In this document: one piece after another, positions 1 through 8,803 of the stretch
Layout: the number at the start of each line of letters is the position of its first letter
Numbering within the stretch: the first letter of the stretch is position 1
Assembly: GCA_020425125.1 (NCBI GenBank)
Contig: JAGQRV010000006.1
Span: 16,041-65,062 of the forward strand
From: Paracoccaceae bacterium
Lineage (GTDB): Bacteria > Pseudomonadota > Alphaproteobacteria > Rhodobacterales > Rhodobacteraceae
Direction of reading: 5' to 3'
DNA length: 49,022 nt
Notes under the pieces: model-generated
Told to the model about the DNA's origin: nothing
The model's input: only the letters and a program-made list of their open reading frames with translations
Databases searched by the model: none
Made by a program: the position numbers and the translations under genes

Positions 1-282
1 TTCTGCGTCGGCCATGTCGGCCCCGAGGCGGCGCATGGCGGGCCGATCGCCCTGCTGAAGGATGGCGACATCATCACCATCGACGCGGTGAAGGGCGAAA
101 TCTCGGTGGCGATCAGCGACGAGGAGATGGCGGCGCGCAAAGCCGGCTGGTCCGGCCCGCGCGACACCATCTACGCCTCGGGGGCGCTCTGGAAATACGC
201 CCAGCAGGTCGGCGCGACCTACAAGGGCGCGGTGACCCATCCCGGCGGCGCGGCGGAAAAGCACGTCTATGCCGATCTCTGA
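1..282 (+). CDS. ilvD: Dihydroxy-acid dehydratase, C-terminal part
   Basis: This is the last 93 residues of IlvD, which dehydrates 2,3-dihydroxy-3-methyl acids to 2-keto acids in branched-chain amino acid synthesis; the enzyme is a cytoplasmic Fe-S protein. The frame is open from base 1 and ends at TGA 280-282. The family's C-terminal core is visible: V-G-H-V-x-P-E-A near the start, then G-G-P-I-A-L-L-K-D-G-D, the I-D-A stretch, and the R-K-x-G-W segment shortly before the end. The 5' part lies outside the window. The next gene begins inside its last codons (overlap 14 nt), so the two are probably co-transcribed. Recognition rests on the conserved tail; only the length upstream is unknown. 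Confidence 0.95.
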   Translation, partial: FCVGHVGPEAAHGGPIALLKDGDIITIDAVKGEISVAISDEEMAARKAGWSGPRDTIYASGALWKYAQQVGATYKGAVTHPGGAAEKHVYADL

Positions 283-928
283 GCGCGCGGCGGCTGCGGC
301 GCTCGTGGCCGCGGCGCTGCTCCTGTCCGCCTGTGCGGAGGCGCCCGGCGTGGCCGGGCGGGGGGCGCCGGGCGACCGTGCCATCCGCGCCGTCCGCGTC
401 GCCCAGAACGACGTGATCATCGCCGGCCCGTCAGGCTATTGCGTCGATCCCGCGACCGCGCAGGACACGAAATCGGGTGCTTTCGTGCTGCTGGGCAGCT
501 GTGCGGCGCTGGGCGGCACCGGGCGGGATACCGGCCGTCACGCGGTGCTGGCGGCATCGGTGTCGCTGCGGTGGTTCCCGGGCACGACTCCGGGAGCGGC
601 ACAGCTCGAAACCTTCTTCGGCTCGGCCGCCGGACGCGCCTCGCTGGCCCAGGGCAGCCGGGCCGGCGCGGTCGACCTGCTGGAGATGCGGCGGGAGGGC
701 GGCGTCCTCTATCTCAAGGTGCGCGACGGCTCGGCCGCGCGGCCCGAAGGACTTGGCGATGTGGTCTGGCGGGCGGTATTTCCGGTCGGCGACCGGGTGG
801 TGTCGCTGACCGCGACGAGCCACCGCGATGTCCCCCAGAGCGACTCCGACCTGCACCGCACCCTGACGCGCTTCGTCGCCGCGGTGACCGCGGCGAACCG
901 GGTGCAGCGTCCGCCCGAAGCCGCCTGA
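269..928 (+). CDS. Putative lipoprotein of unknown function
   Basis: A 219-residue protein starting with ATG inside the end of ilvD. Residues 1-22 form a signal peptide with an alanine/leucine-rich core ending in a lipobox, L-L-S-A-C, so C22 should be lipidated and the protein anchored in the membrane facing the periplasm. The mature part carries two cysteines (in S-G-Y-C-V-D and L-G-S-C-A-A) but no domain I recognise. The 14-nt overlap with ilvD suggests translational coupling, although a link to branched-chain amino acid synthesis is not implied by the sequence. Function unknown. The signal and lipobox are seen directly; membrane anchoring is inferred from them. Confidence 0.8.
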   Translation: MPISERAAAAALVAAALLLSACAEAPGVAGRGAPGDRAIRAVRVAQNDVIIAGPSGYCVDPATAQDTKSGAFVLLGSCAALGGTGRDTGRHAVLAASVSLRWFPGTTPGAAQLETFFGSAAGRASLAQGSRAGAVDLLEMRREGGVLYLKVRDGSAARPEGLGDVVWRAVFPVGDRVVSLTATSHRDVPQSDSDLHRTLTRFVAAVTAANRVQRPPEAA

Positions 929-938
929 GCCGGCAAGG

Positions 939-1922
939 TCAGGGCGCGTCGGGCAGGGCGACGGCCTCCACCCGGCGATTCGCCTCGCGGCCCTCGGCAT
1001 CGGCATTCGCGGCGCGAGGCGCGAACGGACCGGCGCCCTCGGCCCGGATCTGGGCCCGGTCGACGCCAAGCTGGCCGGTCAGAAGCGCCGCGACGGACGC
1101 GGCCCGGCGGCGCGACAGCGCGACGTTGGCGTCCACCCCGCCGGTCCAGTCGGAGTGCCCCACCAGAACCACACGTCGGCGGCGGTCGGCGGTCAGGTAC
1201 GCGGCCAGCGCCCGCAGCCGCGGCGCAGGTGCGCCGACGATCGCTGCCGAGCCGGGGGCGAAATCGGTGCCTTCCAGGACCAGCCGCCCGGACGCGGCGA
1301 AGGCCGCGACCACGGCCTCGGCGGTCCAGGGTCCGGGATCGGACGCATCTGCCACGGCGTTTGGCGCCGCCGCTGCGGCATCAGGCTCCGGGTCGGCCGG
1401 GTCCTCCGCGGCGGCGGCGATCAGGGTGAGCTGGGCGTAGGCGCCGGTGGCGCTCTGGCTGACAAGGACGCTGGCCAGATCCGTCGGCGGTGCGGACGCG
1501 CCCTCGGGACCGTCGCGCCGGGCGGCGAGATAGCCGTAGGCCCCCAGATCCACGTACATGTCCGGCATCGGCAGGACGGGCATCGCGCGGCGGAAGTCGA
1601 ACCCGCCGCAGGTGCGGGCCTCGCAGGTGAAGACGACCTCGAACCCCGCATCGACGAGCTGGCGGCGCAGATCGGCGAGTAGCCCGAGCGCCGTGGCGGG
1701 GCCGGGATCGGCGGCGCGGTAGGCGCGCCGCGTCTCGACGCCATCGAGCGCCAGCATCGGCGGCGGCGCCATGGCACTGGCGGGGCCGACCGCCACGCCA
1801 ACCGGTCCGGCCGGCGCGCTGCGCTCGGCAAGCAGCTCCGTGCCCGCGGGCGGAACCGGCGACCAGGCGTGGCACGGCGCGGCTGAGATCGCCGCGCAGG
1901 CGCACAGGACGGCGCGGATCAC
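939..1922 (-). CDS. OmpA-family outer membrane/periplasmic protein
   Basis: A 327-residue protein. I place the start at a GTG at 1920-1922 because a hydrophobic signal peptide (V-I-R-A-V-L-C-A-C-A, then an A-x-A-type end) follows directly; the frame stays open further upstream but that part reads as non-coding. The C-terminal third is an OmpA-like peptidoglycan-binding domain: V-G-H-S-D-W-T-G-G, then L-S-R-R-R-A, then G-R-E-A-N-R-R-V near the end, matching the family's TDxxG, LSxRRA and NRRV landmarks. The N-terminal two thirds are unassigned and contain an alanine/proline-rich linker. It is the last gene of a leftward group with the GNAT and CinA-type genes, about 95 nt after the GNAT stop. 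The family anchors the outer membrane to the cell wall; this protein's specific role is unknown. Confidence 0.82.
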   Translation of the reverse strand: MIRAVLCACAAISAAPCHAWSPVPPAGTELLAERSAPAGPVGVAVGPASAMAPPPMLALDGVETRRAYRAADPGPATALGLLADLRRQLVDAGFEVVFTCEARTCGGFDFRRAMPVLPMPDMYVDLGAYGYLAARRDGPEGASAPPTDLASVLVSQSATGAYAQLTLIAAAAEDPADPEPDAAAAAPNAVADASDPGPWTAEAVVAAFAASGRLVLEGTDFAPGSAAIVGAPAPRLRALAAYLTADRRRRVVLVGHSDWTGGVDANVALSRRRAASVAALLTGQLGVDRAQIRAEGAGPFAPRAANADAEGREANRRVEAVALPDAP

Positions 1923-2016
1923 CGCATCGGCGGCCGGGCCGCGCCGTCCCTGGCGGCTCCCGGCAGGCCGGACCTGACGGGCGCGGCAACGGCTCGCGCC
2001 GGGTATGTCATTCGGA

Positions 2017-2742
2017 TCACTGGCATTCCCGGTAGTGGTAGCGCCCGGTTTCGGCCATGCCAAGTGCGGCGTAGAAGGCGCGCGCATCCGCATCCGCCGC
2101 CTCGACCGCCACGGCAAGGTGGCGGCAGCCCCGGCCTGCGGCCCAGCGTGCGGCGTAACCGACCAGCCGCCGCCCCGCGCCGCCGCGGCGCAGGCCGGGG
2201 CGGACCTCCAGCGCGTGCAGCATCGCCACCGGGCCGGATGCGGCCAGGAAGGCGGCCGCTGCCGGGCGGTCGCCGAGGCGGCCGAACAGCGCGGTGCGCG
2301 CTCCGGCCGTCCGTGCCATCACCGCGCACCGGTCCGGCCCGATGCCGCCGTCCTCCCAGATCTCGGTCATGATCGCCAGCGGCGGCCAGATCTCGAAGGC
2401 GCTGAGCCGCGGCACCTCGATCGCCCGCAGGGCTGCGACCGGTGCAGCCAGAATCTGCGACGGGGCCGCCACCTCCAGGCCCCGTGCCGCCAGCGCCGCG
2501 TCGAGCCGGGCCTGATCGGCTCGGACCCGGAACCGCGGCACCTGTCCCCAGTCCCGCATCCGTGCCATCGCCGCGTCGATCTCGTCCGCGCCGGCGCCAT
2601 CGCCGATCAGGCCCGCCGCCGTCACCCGCCGGCCGCCGCCCGGACTCTGCTGCAGCACGAAGCGGCCCAGCCGCTGCCGCGCCGCCGCGGGCCAGGTCGC
2701 CGCGAAGGCGGCTTCCAGCACCCCGGGATCAGGCGCGCTCAC
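2017..2742 (-). CDS. GNAT-family N-acetyltransferase
   Basis: A 241-residue protein with a C-terminal GNAT fold. The acetyl-CoA binding loop is visible as V-R-P-G-L-R-R-G-G-A-G-R-R-L, followed by the helix and the late A-R-A-F-Y-A-A-L-G-M segment typical of these enzymes. The N-terminal 110 residues are less conserved, so the acceptor substrate cannot be read from the sequence. The start is a GTG that shares four bases (GTGA) with the stop of the upstream CinA-type gene, which indicates translational coupling. The family transfers acetyl groups from acetyl-CoA to amines on proteins or small molecules in the cytoplasm. The family call is firm and the substrate unknown. Confidence 0.85.
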   Translation of the reverse strand: MSAPDPGVLEAAFAATWPAAARQRLGRFVLQQSPGGGRRVTAAGLIGDGAGADEIDAAMARMRDWGQVPRFRVRADQARLDAALAARGLEVAAPSQILAAPVAALRAIEVPRLSAFEIWPPLAIMTEIWEDGGIGPDRCAVMARTAGARTALFGRLGDRPAAAAFLAASGPVAMLHALEVRPGLRRGGAGRRLVGYAARWAAGRGCRHLAVAVEAADADARAFYAALGMAETGRYHYRECQ

Positions 2743-3479
2743 GCGATGTCTTCGGCGAAGCGGGCGGCCAGCCGCGTCATCGCGGCGTCGATCCGCGCGC
2801 CCTCGGTGCCGCGCACCACGATGCTGACCTGGAAGGCGCCGTTGCGGAACTGCGGGTAGGAGCCGATGCTGAGTTCGGGGAAATCGCGCACCAGTTCGGA
2901 CAGCGGGGCGGCGATGTCGCCTTCGCCTCGCAGCAGCGTCAGCGTCTGGCTCAGGACCGGCGCGCCGCCGCGCAGCCCCGGCAGCAGCGCCGCGACCATC
3001 GCCTGGAAGACCTCCGGCACCCCGGCCATCACATGGACATTCTCCAGCGTGAAGCCCGGCGCCGCGCTGACCGGGTTGTCGATCAGCGTGGCGCCGTCGG
3101 GGATCCGCGCCATCCGCAGCCGGGCGGCGTTAAGCTCGGTCCCCCGCGTCGCGTAATGCGCCTCCAGCAGGGCGCGCGCATCGGCGCGCACGTCGATCCT
3201 CCGCCCGAAGGCGTCGGCCACCGCGTCGGCGGTGATGTCGTCATGGGTCGGTCCGATCCCGCCGGAGGTGAAGACATGGGTATGGCGCGCCGCCAGCTCC
3301 CGCACCGCCGCGACGATCCGGTCGTGGTCGTCCGCGACGATCCGCGCCTCGGCCACGGGAATGCCGTGGCGGGTCAGCTCTCCGGCCAGGAAATGCAGGT
3401 TCGAATCGCGCGTCCGCCCCGACAGGATTTCGTCGCCGATCACCAGGATGGCGGCGTTGGGTGTCTGGTCCTTGGCCAT
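2739..3479 (-). CDS. CinA-type / molybdopterin-binding domain protein
   Basis: A 246-residue cytoplasmic protein of the MoCF/CinA N-terminal domain family. The start is ATG 3477-3479, preceded by GAGG with a 7-nt gap; a slightly longer reading (ATG at 3494) lacks such a site. Landmarks are I-L-V-I-G-D-E-I-L-S-G near the N terminus and T-S-G-G-I-G-P-T-H-D-D-I-T, the nucleotide/pterin-binding signature. There is no C-terminal nicotinamide-nucleotide amidase domain, so this is the short form common in alphaproteobacteria rather than full-length CinA. Short forms have been linked to ADP-ribose or FAD pyrophosphatase-type activities elsewhere, but nothing here shows the substrate. First gene of the leftward cluster; it overlaps the GNAT gene by 4 nt. 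Confidence 0.88.
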   Translation of the reverse strand: MAKDQTPNAAILVIGDEILSGRTRDSNLHFLAGELTRHGIPVAEARIVADDHDRIVAAVRELAARHTHVFTSGGIGPTHDDITADAVADAFGRRIDVRADARALLEAHYATRGTELNAARLRMARIPDGATLIDNPVSAAPGFTLENVHVMAGVPEVFQAMVAALLPGLRGGAPVLSQTLTLLRGEGDIAAPLSELVRDFPELSIGSYPQFRNGAFQVSIVVRGTEGARIDAAMTRLAARFAEDIA

Positions 3480-3721
3480 GGACAAGCCTCGCAAGCGGTT
3501 ACGGCACCGTCTATAGGCCAGCGCCCGGGCCGTTCAAAGCCCTGCCATGCGCGCGGGTCTCCGTCCTGCGCGCCGGCCGTCGCCGCTGCGGGCGCATGAC
3601 AGGTCTGGCCGCGCGCTCTGCGGCGCAGTAATGTCCCGCGCCACGGCGCTTAACGCGCCCTCGACCGGTGGTACCGATGCTGCCGGGGCTCCATCCCTGC
3701 CCGTCAAAGGGGGTCCGTCGC

Positions 3722-5245
3722 ATGAGTTGGCGCGACATCCGGAACGCCGTGTTCCGCGTCCATACCTGGCTCGGCCTGCATGTCTCGATCCTTCTGGCCT
3801 TCCTTTTCCTGACCGGCACGGTGCTGACCGTGGCGCCGGAGCTGGAGCAGATTGGCCATCCTGGCGCCTTCTCGTTCCGTCCCGACGCGGAACGCACGGC
3901 GACGATGGGAACAATCTACGGCGCGGTCCGGGAGGCGTTTCCCGATGCCGGTATCGTGGTGATCGAGCGCAAGTCCGGGTCGATCATGGCCGACAAGACC
4001 CAGATCCGGATGCCCTGGGGCGAGATCGTCAATGTCTGGACCGATCCCGCGGAGGGACGGGTGACCTCGGTCGACCCGGCGGCGGGGCTGAAGGGGGTGA
4101 TGACCGCGCTCCACGAATCGCTGATGCTGCCGGGGCGGCTGCCGTACCTCGCGATCAGCGGGGTGTCCTTCGTGCTTGCGACGATGCTGGTTTCCGGGCT
4201 GGTCAGCTACCGCCGGTTCTGGAAGGGCTGGCTGCGCTGGCCCAGCGCGACGGCCGGGCGGCGCGGCTGGCTCGGCAGCGCGCACCGCCTGATCGCGCTC
4301 TGGTCGCTGCCGTTCCTGGCGATCACCGCCGCGACCGCGATCGTCTTCTTCCTCAGCGGCATCGGCATCGCCGGACGCCCCGCCCCGCAGCCCAAGACCG
4401 AGATGCGCAGCACGCTGATGCCACCCGGCTTCGGCGGGGCCGAGCTTGACCGGGCGCAGGACGCGGCGGTCGCGGCGGTGCCGGGCTTCGATCCGCAGCT
4501 GATGATCCCGCCGCGCGGCCGCGATCTGCCGATCGTGTTCGGCGGGCCGTCGCCGCTGGCGGGCGGGCTCCTCGGGCAGACCTCGGTGGCGGTGGACCCG
4601 GTCAGCTACGAGGTCCTGCAGGTGACCTTACCCGCGGACAGCCAGGGCATCGCGCGCTGGAAGCCGATGGTGAACGCGCTTCATTTCGGCATCTGGGGCG
4701 GGGACGGCTCCAAGCTTCTGTGGGTGGCGATGGGGCTGCTGGCCAGCGGGCTGGCACTGACAGGGGTGCTCGTCTTCGCCTCGCGCACTACCCCGGGCGC
4801 GGCTGCCCGCGCCGGCGGGGCCGGGCCGCTGAGGCGGGTCTGGCGCGGGCTGGGGCTGTTCCGCTGGGGCTACCTGCTGGTCCTGGCGGCGCTGATCGGC
4901 GGAACCGCCCATTTCTTCAGCCCCGCACGGGTCGAACCGCAGCGCATCTACGCCACCGAGCGGGGACCGGCGCCGGTCATCCTGACCACCGAAGCGCGGT
5001 TCCGCAAGGGCCGCCCGGCGCTTCTGCAGCTGCAGGTCCGTGCCATGACCGACCTCGACAGCGCCACCTTCCGGGCCGGCGACGGCCCCGAGCAGCCGGT
5101 GAAGCTGACGGGCAGCGGCAAGGACCGCGCGGGCAGTTTCACCTTCGTGCCGGGCGCGGGCGACGAGGTCCTGACGCTGCGCCTGTGCGGGGCCGACGGC
5201 ACCCGGACGCTCCAGCATTACCGGCTCGGCACCCTTCCCTGGTAG
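3722..5245 (+). CDS. PepSY-associated transmembrane protein
   Basis: A 507-residue inner-membrane protein of the PepSY_TM family. The start ATG at 3722 follows an A-rich/GGGGG ribosome site about 8 nt away; the frame is open 18 codons further up without one. The N terminus has the family's histidine pattern (V-H-T-W-L-G-L-H) leading into the first membrane helix, then a soluble PepSY region, helices around the L-P-Y-L-A-I-S-G stretch and the A-L-W-S-L-P-F stretch, and two more helices near residues 340-405, followed by a soluble tail of about 90 residues. Family members occur with iron uptake and redox partners and may move electrons across the membrane; no such partner is adjacent here. Transcribed away from the CinA-type gene. 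Confidence 0.85.
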   Translation: MSWRDIRNAVFRVHTWLGLHVSILLAFLFLTGTVLTVAPELEQIGHPGAFSFRPDAERTATMGTIYGAVREAFPDAGIVVIERKSGSIMADKTQIRMPWGEIVNVWTDPAEGRVTSVDPAAGLKGVMTALHESLMLPGRLPYLAISGVSFVLATMLVSGLVSYRRFWKGWLRWPSATAGRRGWLGSAHRLIALWSLPFLAITAATAIVFFLSGIGIAGRPAPQPKTEMRSTLMPPGFGGAELDRAQDAAVAAVPGFDPQLMIPPRGRDLPIVFGGPSPLAGGLLGQTSVAVDPVSYEVLQVTLPADSQGIARWKPMVNALHFGIWGGDGSKLLWVAMGLLASGLALTGVLVFASRTTPGAAARAGGAGPLRRVWRGLGLFRWGYLLVLAALIGGTAHFFSPARVEPQRIYATERGPAPVILTTEARFRKGRPALLQLQVRAMTDLDSATFRAGDGPEQPVKLTGSGKDRAGSFTFVPGAGDEVLTLRLCGADGTRTLQHYRLGTLPW

Positions 5246-5321
5246 TGCGGGACGCGCACGCACCGGCGATCCGCGGCGCCTCCGGCTTGCAGGGCCCCCT
5301 CCGCCACAGGTAAGGGCGGCC

Positions 5322-6032
5322 ATGCGCTTCGCCTCTCCCCTGGTCCCGGCCCGGCTGATCCGCCGCTACAAGCGGTTCCTCGCGGATGCCGCGCTCGAGT
5401 CGGGGCAGGTGGTGAGCGTCCACTGCCCGAATCCTGGCGCCATGCTGGGGCTGGCCGAGCCCGGCATGCGGATCTGGCTGGAACCGGTGCAGGGCGCGGG
5501 GCGCAAGCTGCCCTTTGGTTGGCGGCTGGTCGAGCTTGGGGGCGGCCATCTGGCGGGGATCGACACCGCGGTGCCGAACCGCGTGGTGAAGGAGGCGCTG
5601 GCCGCCCGCGCCATCCCCGCGCTGGCCGGATACGGAACCGTCCTGCCCGAGCAGCGCTATGCCACCCGCAGCCGCGTCGATTTCCTGCTGCGCGAGCCGG
5701 GCCTTCCCGATGCCTATGTCGAGGTCAAGAACGTCCATCTGCGCCGTAGCGGCGACTGGGCGGAGTTTCCCGATTGCGTCACCCGCCGCGGCGCGCGCCA
5801 CCTTGCCGATCTGGCCGCCATGGTCGCGGCCGGTCACCGCGCGGTCATGCTCTACGTGGTGCAGCGCACGGATTGCGCCCGGCTGCGCATGGCGGCCGAT
5901 CTCGACCCCGACTACGCACGCGGCTTTGCCGAAGCGCGGCACCGCGGCGTCGAAATGCGGTCCTGCGACACCCGAATTGGCCTTGACGGCGTCCATCTTG
6001 GGGTGGACCTACCCGTATTCGGTGACTCGTGA
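5322..6032 (+). CDS. sfsA: SfsA family DNA-binding/nuclease-like protein
   Basis: A 236-residue protein matching SfsA along its whole usual length. Visible landmarks are the N-terminal F-x-x-P-L-V-P-A-R-L-I-x-R-Y-K-R-F segment, H-C-P-N-P-G-A-M, the R-V-D-F-L-L nuclease-like core, Y-V-E-V-K-N-V, and F-P-D-C-V-T-R-R-G-A-R-H-L. The R-x-D and E-V-K residues form a PD-(D/E)XK-type centre. The family was named for sugar fermentation stimulation in E. coli and has nucleic-acid binding or nuclease features; the physiological role in alphaproteobacteria is unclear. Its stop codon lies about 60 nt before the preferred map start, so the two are likely co-transcribed. Confidence 0.93.
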   Translation: MRFASPLVPARLIRRYKRFLADAALESGQVVSVHCPNPGAMLGLAEPGMRIWLEPVQGAGRKLPFGWRLVELGGGHLAGIDTAVPNRVVKEALAARAIPALAGYGTVLPEQRYATRSRVDFLLREPGLPDAYVEVKNVHLRRSGDWAEFPDCVTRRGARHLADLAAMVAAGHRAVMLYVVQRTDCARLRMAADLDPDYARGFAEARHRGVEMRSCDTRIGLDGVHLGVDLPVFGDS

Positions 6033-6088
6033 CGGGGCGCCCCACTGGTGTAAGTGTGCAAGCTGTATTACATCGGGAAGATGCAAGT

Positions 6089-6922
6089 TTGCGGGAGCAG
6101 CAATTGGACGACAGAACCCGCGGCCGTCTGACCAAGGACGGCATCCGGATCCACGACCCGGCGGATTTCGCCGGAATGCGCACGGCAGGTCAGGTCGCGG
6201 CGACGATCCTTGACGACCTCGTGCCGCTGATCGTTCCCGGCATCACCACGGCCGATATCGACCAGGCCATCGCCGACGCGATCGTCGGGGTCGGGGCGAC
6301 CTCGGCGACGATCGGCTATCGCGGCTACCAGCACGCCTCGTGCATATCGGTCAACCATGTCGTGTGCCACGGCATTCCCGACGTCAAGAAAGTGCTGCAG
6401 GACGGCGACATCCTCAACATCGACGTGACGGTGATCGTCGACGGCTGGTTCGGCGATACCAGCCGCATGTACGTGGCCGGCAAGCTGACGCGGAAGGCGG
6501 AGCGGCTGATCGAGGTCACCCACGACGCGCTTTTCAAGGGGATCGAGGCGGCCCTGCCGGGCAACACGTTCGGCGATATCGGCTTCGCGATCCAGAGCTT
6601 CGTCGAGGCGAACCGGATGTCGGTTGTGCGCGACTTCTGCGGCCACGGGCTGGGTCGGGTGTTCCATGCCCCGCCCAACGTGCTGCATTACGGCCGCCCC
6701 GGCACCGGCCCGGTGCTGGAAGAAGGCATGTTCTTCACCATCGAGCCGATGGTCAATCTCGGCCGCCCGGAAACCAAGGTCCTTCAGGACGACTGGACCG
6801 CGGTCACCCGCGACCGGTCGCTGTCGGCGCAGTTCGAGCATTCGGTGGGGATCACCGCCGGGGGGGTGGAGATCTTCACGCTGTCGCCGAAGGGGCTGTT
6901 CCACCCGACCTACACGCTCTGA
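6089..6922 (+). CDS. map: Type I methionine aminopeptidase
   Basis: Removes the initiator methionine from new proteins in the cytoplasm and is usually essential. The metal ligands are visible in order: D in N-I-D-V-T-V, D in F-G-D-T-S-R, H in C-G-H-G-L-G, E in T-I-E-P-M-V and E in F-E-H-S-V. The frame is open back to a GTG at 6029 overlapping the sfsA stop, but I prefer TTG at 6089 (277 residues): GGGAAGA lies 7 nt upstream, and the family's conserved N terminus (G-R-L-T-K-D-G-I-R-I-H) begins just after it. The 6029 start would add 20 residues of no family resemblance. Enzyme identity is certain; the start is not. Confidence 0.93.
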   Translation: MREQQLDDRTRGRLTKDGIRIHDPADFAGMRTAGQVAATILDDLVPLIVPGITTADIDQAIADAIVGVGATSATIGYRGYQHASCISVNHVVCHGIPDVKKVLQDGDILNIDVTVIVDGWFGDTSRMYVAGKLTRKAERLIEVTHDALFKGIEAALPGNTFGDIGFAIQSFVEANRMSVVRDFCGHGLGRVFHAPPNVLHYGRPGTGPVLEEGMFFTIEPMVNLGRPETKVLQDDWTAVTRDRSLSAQFEHSVGITAGGVEIFTLSPKGLFHPTYTL

Positions 6923-6934
6923 CCGCGTCCGCGG

Positions 6935-6956
6935 CGCGCCGGATCAGTCCGGCGCG
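6935..6956. terminator. Perfect hairpin between convergent map and rsmD
   Basis: A perfect 9-bp inverted repeat (CGCGCCGGA, TCAG loop, TCCGGCGCG) lies between the two convergent genes and covers the rsmD stop codon. Neither strand has a clear T-run after it, so termination is plausible from position and stem strength only. Confidence 0.45.
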
Positions 6957-7504
6957 GTCAGCAGGGTGACATGGGTGTCGCCGTACTCGCGGTGATCGCG
7001 CAGGACGAAACCTTCAGGCGGGTCCTGCGGCGCGTTCTCCTCCCACACGACGACAGCGCCGGGGGCAAGCCATCCGCCCGCCGCGGCGGCCGTCAGGGCC
7101 CTTGCGCCAAGTCCCCGCCCATAAGGCGGGTCGAGGAAGACGAGCCCCGCCGGCGCGCCGGGGCAGGGGCCGATGCGGGCGGCGTCGTGGGCGACGATCC
7201 GGGTGCACTCCCCGGCCCGCGCGCGGGCGATGTTGTCGCGGATCAGACCCAGCGCGACCCGGCCGCTCTCGACGAAGGTGGCGAAGCCCGCGCCCCGCGA
7301 CAGCGCCTCCAGCCCCAGCGCGCCGGTCCCGGCGAAGAGGTCCAGCACCGGCACCCCCGGCGCCGGCTGGGCGAAACCGCTCCACAGCACGTTGAACAGG
7401 CTCTCGCGCACCCGGTCCGCGGTGGGGCGCAACTGCGCCGCCGGATCGCCCCGGCCCAGCCCGGCCAGCCGGAGGCCGCGCAGCCGCCCGGCGACGATCC
7501 GCAT
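6944..7504 (-). CDS. rsmD: 16S rRNA (guanine966-N2)-methyltransferase
   Basis: A 186-residue SAM-dependent methyltransferase that methylates G966 of 16S rRNA during 30S assembly. The family signature is complete: M-R-I-V-A-G at the start, R-P-T-A-D-R-V-R-E-S-L-F-N, the SAM loop L-D-L-F-A-G-T-G-A-L-G-L-E-A, and the catalytic D-P-P-Y motif in F-L-D-P-P-Y-G. The start ATG at 7502-7504 shares one base with the TGA of the upstream flavoprotein gene (TGATG), so translation is probably coupled. The reading frame stays open through the upstream gene in another frame, but that is GC-rich shadow and the M-R-I-V-A-G start is the family start. Confidence 0.95.
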   Translation of the reverse strand: MRIVAGRLRGLRLAGLGRGDPAAQLRPTADRVRESLFNVLWSGFAQPAPGVPVLDLFAGTGALGLEALSRGAGFATFVESGRVALGLIRDNIARARAGECTRIVAHDAARIGPCPGAPAGLVFLDPPYGRGLGARALTAAAAGGWLAPGAVVVWEENAPQDPPEGFVLRDHREYGDTHVTLLTAPD

Positions 7505-8751
7505 CAGCCCGCCGCCAGCAGCGTCCGGAGATCCTGCGCCGGATCGCCGATCACCGACGGGGCGGGCGACAGCCCCGCCTCGATCAGGCGCTTGCCGGCC
7601 ATGTAGGCGCGCGGATCGTTCATCGCGTCGACCGACACCAGGACGCCGCCCCGGTAATACCAGTGCGACACCGTGCCGTCCCGCGCGCCGGGCCGCACCG
7701 CCACCCGGTCGTACCCCGCATTCAGCCCGGCGATCTGCAGCTTGACGTCGTACTGGTCCGACCAGAACCATGGCTGGGGACGATAGGGTTCGGCGGCACC
7801 GGCCAGGTTCCGCGCCACGCATTCCGCCTGGTCGATGGCGTTCTGCACGCTTTCCAGCCGGATCCGGCCACCCTGCCACGGAAACGACGTGCAGTCCCCG
7901 GCCGCCCAGACCGCCGGTTCCGAGGTCCGCCCCATCGCATCGACGGCGATGCCGTTCTCGACCGCCAGCCCCGCCGCCGTGGCCAGCCGCGTGTCGGGCG
8001 CGACGCCGATGCCCACGATGACCAGGTCGGCCGCGATCCGGCTGCCGTCGCTCAGCACCGCGCCGGTGACGCCCGGACCGCCCTCCAGCCGCTCCAGCCC
8101 CACGCCCTCGCGCAGATCGACGCCCTTCGACCGGTGCAGCGCGCGGAACCAGGCCGCGGTCTCGGCACAGGCGACGCGGGCGAGGATGCGCTCGGCCATC
8201 TCGACCAGCGTCACCTGGAGCCCCAGCTTGCGCGCCACCGCCGCCGCTTCGAGCCCGATATAGCCGCCGCCGACGATCAGCGCGCGGGCGCCCGCGGTCA
8301 TCGTCGGCGCCATCGCATCCACATCGGCCAGCGTGCGCACCGTGAAGACGCCGTCCAGCCCGCCGCCGACCGCCTCGGGCAGCCGCCGCGGCCGCGATCC
8401 GGTGGTCAGAACCAGCTGGTCGTAGGCGAGCCTCTCGCCGTCCGCCAGCGCGACCTGCCGCGCCGCCCGGTCGACCGCGACCGCTTCGGTGCCAAGCTTC
8501 AGCACGATCCCGTGCTCGTCGTAGAAGCTCGTCGGGCGCAGAAACAGCCGCTCCACCGGCAACTCGCCCAGAAGATAGCCCTTCGACAGCGGCGGGCGCT
8601 GATACGGCGGCACCGGCTCGGCGCCGATGAGCGTGATTTCGCCGCCGTGGCCTTCGGCCCGCAGCCTGGCGACCAGCGACGCGCCCGCCTGGCCGGCCCC
8701 GATGACGACGATCCCGCTCACGCCATTGCCCTTTGCCATCCTCTCCGCCAT
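7504..8751 (-). CDS. FAD/NAD(P)H-dependent ferredoxin-reductase-type oxidoreductase
   Basis: A flavoprotein of up to 415 residues in the rhodocoxin/putidaredoxin reductase group, which passes electrons from NAD(P)H to a small ferredoxin. The first dinucleotide fold is V-V-I-G-A-G-Q-A-G-A, the second A-L-I-V-G-G-G-Y-I-G-L-E; the P-P-Y-Q-R-P-P-L-S-K segment and the late W-A-A-G-D-C-T FAD motif are also present. Three starts are possible: ATG 8751, ATG 8739, and GTG 8721. GTG 8721 has A-A-A-G-G-G about 7 nt upstream and sits directly before the Rossmann strand, so the true protein may be about 405 residues. No ferredoxin or P450 gene is adjacent. Overlaps rsmD by one base; divergent from the peroxiredoxin gene. 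Confidence 0.88.
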   Translation of the reverse strand: MAERMAKGNGVSGIVVIGAGQAGASLVARLRAEGHGGEITLIGAEPVPPYQRPPLSKGYLLGELPVERLFLRPTSFYDEHGIVLKLGTEAVAVDRAARQVALADGERLAYDQLVLTTGSRPRRLPEAVGGGLDGVFTVRTLADVDAMAPTMTAGARALIVGGGYIGLEAAAVARKLGLQVTLVEMAERILARVACAETAAWFRALHRSKGVDLREGVGLERLEGGPGVTGAVLSDGSRIAADLVIVGIGVAPDTRLATAAGLAVENGIAVDAMGRTSEPAVWAAGDCTSFPWQGGRIRLESVQNAIDQAECVARNLAGAAEPYRPQPWFWSDQYDVKLQIAGLNAGYDRVAVRPGARDGTVSHWYYRGGVLVSVDAMNDPRAYMAGKRLIEAGLSPAPSVIGDPAQDLRTLLAAG

Positions 8752-8803
8752 GTGTCCCTACATCGGTGAACGGACCGAGGCAAACCGCGAAGGGAGCGAG
8801 ACG

